Shown here piece by piece: positions 15,507 to 18,210 of a DNA stretch of 18,210 nt (position 1 is its first letter; every line of letters begins with the position of its first letter). This DNA comes from Chroococcidiopsidaceae cyanobacterium CP_BM_RX_35. GTDB lineage: Bacteria > Cyanobacteriota > Cyanobacteriia > Cyanobacteriales > Chroococcidiopsidaceae. A program made the position numbers and the translations under genes. The stretch spans positions 1 through 18,210 of the forward strand of contig JAFAVL010000756.1 of NCBI GenBank assembly GCA_019242465.1. Reading direction: 5' to 3'. The notes below the pieces were generated by a model that saw only the letters and a program-made list of their open reading frames with translations, made no database searches and was not told where the DNA came from.

Positions 15507-15652
15507 ATTTATCATTGTTAGAGGATTTGTTGGCTCATTTGGAGCCGGAATTTGAAACCCTGTTTAAGATAGCGATCGAGATGAGTGCAGGCTAGAGGTA
15601 TGGAATAGCAGGCAATCAAGATAAAGCTGTTCTCATAAACGACTTGCCTCCC

Positions 15653-16420
15653 ATGAGCCTCAAAACCTTGTCTGGAAGCAAGATCAGTTGTTTGGGATTC
15701 GCAAACCAATACCTCAAAGAAGTGGATTGTATTCAGGCTGCCTTTGCAGCAGGGATTAACTACTTCTTCTCCTAGAACTTGTCTTCTGACCAACTATCCG
15801 GTGGACTCAAACCCCTGCTAACAAACCAACGAGATGCAATATTTATCGCAACGGGCAGTGAATCTCGTCATCCCGATACGCTACAGCACTATCTTGATCA
15901 GGTGCGCTCTTCGCTCGATATAGACGGAATTGATGCCTTCTTTGCTGAATATCTCTCCCCTCAAGAGAATCCCGATGAGGTTGAAACGATGCTATTTCAG
16001 TTGCAGCAGTGGAAAACGGAGGGATGGATGCGATACGTCGGAGCCAGTACGCACAACCGAGAAATTGCTCTTCAGTTAATTGAGCAGGGCGGGTGGGATG
16101 TGCTGATGCTACGCTACAACATGGCGCATCGAAAAGCAGAAGAAGACGTGCTTCCAGTAGCCCAAGCCAAAGGGATACCAGTGGTTGCCTTCACTTGCAC
16201 TCGTTGGGGTAGCCTGCTCAAGGGACATCCACAGTGGCATGAACCTGCTCCAACCGCCGCAGAGTGTTACCGCTATGCATTACATCATCCTGCGGTTCAA
16301 GTGGCTCTGACGGCTCCAGCGACTTTGCGCCAGTTGCAGGATAACTTGTTTGCATTGAATGCTCCGCCCCTGGAGATTGCAGAAGTTGAGCATTGGCAGA
16401 CCTACGGAGATTTAGTTTAA
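15653..16420 (+). pseudogene. Aldo/keto reductase interrupted by an in-frame TAG
   Basis: Reading from ATG 15653 gives MSLKTLSGSKISCLGFANQ and then AAFAAGINYFFS, a normal aldo/keto reductase opening. A TAG stop follows at 15773-15775, and the same frame continues without any shift as NLSSDQLSGGLKPLLTNQRD to the TAA at 16418-16420. The rest keeps family features (DIDGIDAFFAEYLS, WKTEGWMRYVGASTHN, GIPVVAFTCTRWG, HHPAVQVALTAP). In relatives I remember, the interrupted position is a Tyr (YFFFYNLSS), so one base change from TAC or TAT explains it. The family reduces carbonyls with NADPH. The total is about 255 codons. A downstream TTG at 15779 could at most restart a protein without its N-terminus. 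A short stretch just upstream (15509-15595) also reads like the end of a coding frame. Confidence 0.75.
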
Positions 16421-16526
16421 GGCAGCGGGCAGGATAACTTTGAGACCCAATGGCTTTAAGGAAGATCGTCAACTCGCTACTGGTGTTTCCTCCACTGGAT
16501 GCCCCATAGAATAATCAATTTTTTGA

Positions 16527-16988
16527 TTAAAATCCTTCAAGAATACGAATGTGTCGGAGCTGAACGGTCAATCTTCGAATATATCGTTGAAGTGGATTTT
16601 TCAAGGGAGGCTGAAGAGAAAGACCCGTTTGATTAGCAATCTCTTGGGCAATCTGCTCAATCGAACGATTTTCAGTATCCAAGTGCCACGCAAACTCTTG
16701 TTTGTGTAGAGCATCAAGGCAATATTCAATCTTCTGAACTCCCCAGGAATTTGGACCATCAAATCGTTTGTTCAGACGCTTAAGAATAGTTTTTCGAGAG
16801 GCTAAAAGTGTAAAGTGGTAAACATTGAAGCCACGCGAACGTAATGCTCCCACGATTTCATCTAAATATGTTGGGCTACAGATAGTCATTGGAACTATGA
16901 CTGGTCCTTCAAATCTTTGTAGGACATATTGCAGTATCTGGTATGTGAATTCGCGCCAAAGTGGAATGTCTTGAAAATCTCTCCACAA
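16527..16988 (-). pseudogene. TmrB-like ATP-binding protein, 5' truncated (P-loop missing)
   Basis: About 153 residues align by eye with residues ~48 to the end of the TmrB-like P-loop kinases (about 197 residues): DFQDIPLWREF, GPVIVPMTICSPTYLDEI, VYHFTLLASRKTILKRL, NSWGVQKIEYCL, LDTENRSIEQIAQEI. TmrB gives tunicamycin resistance in Bacillus; relatives elsewhere are mostly uncharacterised. The missing 45 or so residues would carry the Walker A motif, so the fragment should not bind ATP normally. Upstream in frame there are only seven more codons before TAA (17010-17012), and the only start is a TTG. A 7-bp AT-rich hairpin (16512-16529) overlaps the stop codon. The upstream DNA belongs to an unrelated hydrolase fragment, so a deletion or rearrangement junction lies near 16990-17050. 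Confidence 0.75.
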
Positions 16989-17050
16989 GGGGCGGGGTAT
17001 TGTCTTGAATTAGGCATCGTGTCATCGACGAAAGCCAAACTTTTAAACAT

Positions 17051-17176
17051 CTAGGGCGAGCTTGGCTCGAAATTGGCAAATGCACTCCGTAGTGCTTCGA
17101 TTGGCAGCGTGATGACAGGAGGATGAAGTTTTTCTAGCTTGTCGAGTAGTCCACGCACATCTGGAGCCAGCACCAT
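17051..17176 (-). pseudogene. N-terminal fragment of an alpha/beta hydrolase (esterase/lipase type)
   Basis: 41 codons beginning at the ATG complementary to 17174-17176, with an excellent Shine-Dalgarno GGAGG (complement of 17181-17185) four bases before it. The peptide MVLAPDVRGLLDKLEKLHPP, then VITLPIEALRSAF, has the pattern of the N-terminal leader of acetyl-esterase/lipase proteins (typically MxLDPQxxALLDxLAxxxxPP). It ends at TAG (17051-17053) before any catalytic part (HGGG, GxSxG). What follows is unrelated and leads into the TmrB fragment. The ribosome site and start are intact, so the break is probably recent. The assignment rests on a short N-terminal pattern only. Confidence 0.5.
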
Positions 17177-17205
17177 TTTTCCTCCACGAGTTGAACGAAG
17201 TTGTC

Positions 17206-17346
17206 CTAATTAAACCTCTGTGCAACGGCACTCCGCAATTGCTTAGCTTGACCGTATTTAGCTAGAGTGTTGAGAACGTGAATAAACTCGACCACGTTCA
17301 GAGTATTTCTAGTGAATGCTGCGTTAGAGTAACGATGATGCAATTG
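17206..17346 (-). pseudogene. Possible 3' remnant of an unidentified gene upstream of the hydrolase fragment
   Basis: Between a TAG (complement of 17347-17349) and a TAG (complement of 17206-17208) there is an open frame whose peptide looks protein-like: LHHRYSNAAFTRNTLNVVEF, then IHVLNTLAKYGQAKQLRSA, ending AQRFN. It ends 29 bases before the hydrolase start, the spacing of an operon. I do not recognise the family. Forty-six open codons can arise by chance, so this is tentative. Confidence 0.3.
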
Positions 17347-17396
17347 CTATCCTTGAATTGCTCGACGTTTAGGCTTGTGAGAGTGTAGATAGGGCT

Positions 17397-18210
17397 TTGG
17401 CTAAAATATTCAAATTTAATCGAGGATTCAGCAGGCGATCGCGCCGCAAGCACAAGCACCATCATGTCAGCCAACCTCTCCAGCGACTGCTGAACTATGG
17501 GCACAAATACCAACAGCAAATCTGGTTGGCGACTGGCTGCTCAGTTTTGAATAAGATTTTTGATCTGGCACCGCCAGCCCTGATTGGCATTGCAGTTGAT
17601 GTGGTGGTGAAGCAACAGGATTCTGTAATCGCTCACTGGGGTGTGAAAAATATTTATGAGCAATTCTTAATCTTGTCTTTCCTGACAATCATCGTCTGGA
17701 TTCTAGAATCAGTGTTTGAGTACGCCTACGCTCGGTTATGGCGTAATCTGGCTCAGACAATGCAGCACGATCTACGTCTGGACGCCTATGGACATTTGCA
17801 AGAATTAGAGCTTGCCTACTTTGAAGAGCGCAGTACAGGCGGGTTGATGTCCATCCTGAGCGATGATATCAATCAACTGGAGCGGTTCTTGGATGTGGGA
17901 GCCAATGATTTGATCCAAGTTTCCACAACGGTAGTGATCATTGGCGGTGCTTTCTTTATCCTGGCTCCTAGTGTGGCATGGATGGCAATGTTACCAATGC
18001 CGTTTATCCTCTGGGGATCAGTCGCTTTTCAGCGTCTCTTGGCACCACGTTACGCTGAAGTGCGAGAAAAGGTGGGATTCCTCAACTCCCGCTTAGCAAA
18101 TAACCTGGCTGGCATCACAACGATTAAAAGCTTCGTCGCTGAAGATTATGAACTGGCACGGCTGGCAGCGGAAAGTGAGGCTTATCGACAAAGCAACCGC
18201 CGGGCGATCA
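17397..18210 (+). CDS. ABC transporter (exporter type) with fused membrane and ATPase domains, 5' part
   Basis: The frame is open from 17373 to the window edge, so the gene is cut off inside its first membrane domain and no ATP-binding motif is in view. Family landmarks are [74 protein letters not shown], then [19 protein letters not shown]. This is the ABC-B exporter membrane domain with its coupling-helix region. The start is unclear: homologues I remember begin a few residues before PLQRLLNYG (17475 onward), but that spot has no in-frame start. An ATG at 17464 is in another frame and stops after nine codons. In frame, TTG 17397 or TTG 17526 are the only candidates; I list the former with low confidence. 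Substrate unknown. Confidence 0.75.
   Translation, partial: MAKIFKFNRGFSRRSRRKHKHHHVSQPLQRLLNYGHKYQQQIWLATGCSVLNKIFDLAPPALIGIAVDVVVKQQDSVIAHWGVKNIYEQFLILSFLTIIVWILESVFEYAYARLWRNLAQTMQHDLRLDAYGHLQELELAYFEERSTGGLMSILSDDINQLERFLDVGANDLIQVSTTVVIIGGAFFILAPSVAWMAMLPMPFILWGSVAFQRLLAPRYAEVREKVGFLNSRLANNLAGITTIKSFVAEDYELARLAAESEAYRQSNRRAI

Noticed and set aside
15518..15793. 91-codon minus-strand frame
   Set aside because: It lies antisense to the 5' part of the reductase pseudogene, whose plus-strand translation is clearly homologous to a known family.
17298..17688. Two 73-codon minus-strand frames at the left of the exporter
   Set aside because: They are antisense to the conserved exporter N-terminus, and the first overlaps other remnants; neither looks like a protein family.

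Overview
The window is cyanobacterial chromosome. It carries the cytochrome b6f genes petC and petA, a CrtO-type carotenoid ketolase, a ChlH-family chelatase subunit, a lumenal-type pentapeptide protein and a DUF3067 gene. It also holds eight perfect copies of the HIP1 octamer GCGATCGC, starting at 772, 3683, 5799, 6985, 8465, 9888, 15102 and 17435. The genus cannot be fixed from the sequence alone; the gene content would suit a Chroococcidiopsis- or Nostoc-like lineage, which is inference.

Left part (1-5900): the end of a GH57 glucan branching enzyme converges on a secreted alkaline-phosphatase-superfamily enzyme. A 453-base gap follows, then crtO with a very strong terminator, then a MarC-family membrane protein. 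Middle part (5900-9775): the petC-petA operon lies on the minus strand, followed downstream by nested palindromes and a terminator. A DUF3067 gene is divergent from petC and shares its stop-codon bases (TTAA) with a convergent general-stress-type protein. A secreted pentapeptide-repeat protein and chlH are divergent across a gap that holds a 10-bp inverted repeat overlapping a consensus -10 box.

Right part (9776-18210): a 1260-residue ChlH/BchH paralogue is followed, two bases after its stop codon, by a tnpB-only IS200/IS605 (IS1341-type) element of about 1.3 kb. Both ends of the element are visible as structured palindromes. The end next to chlH folds as a three-way junction at the 3' end of tnpB, as expected for a TnpB guide RNA. 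The other end supplies the Shine-Dalgarno sequence of a small secreted TPR protein.

From about 15500 to 17460 the DNA is a gene graveyard: an aldo/keto reductase with one in-frame TAG, a TmrB-like kinase lacking its P-loop, the first 41 codons of an alpha/beta hydrolase, and an unidentified 3' gene end. It closes with an ABC exporter that runs off the window and has lost an in-frame ATG. I see no clearly new multi-gene system. The most rewarding spots are the TnpB element with its predicted guide RNA, the ChlH paralogue with its promoter, the palindromes behind petA, and the decaying cluster.
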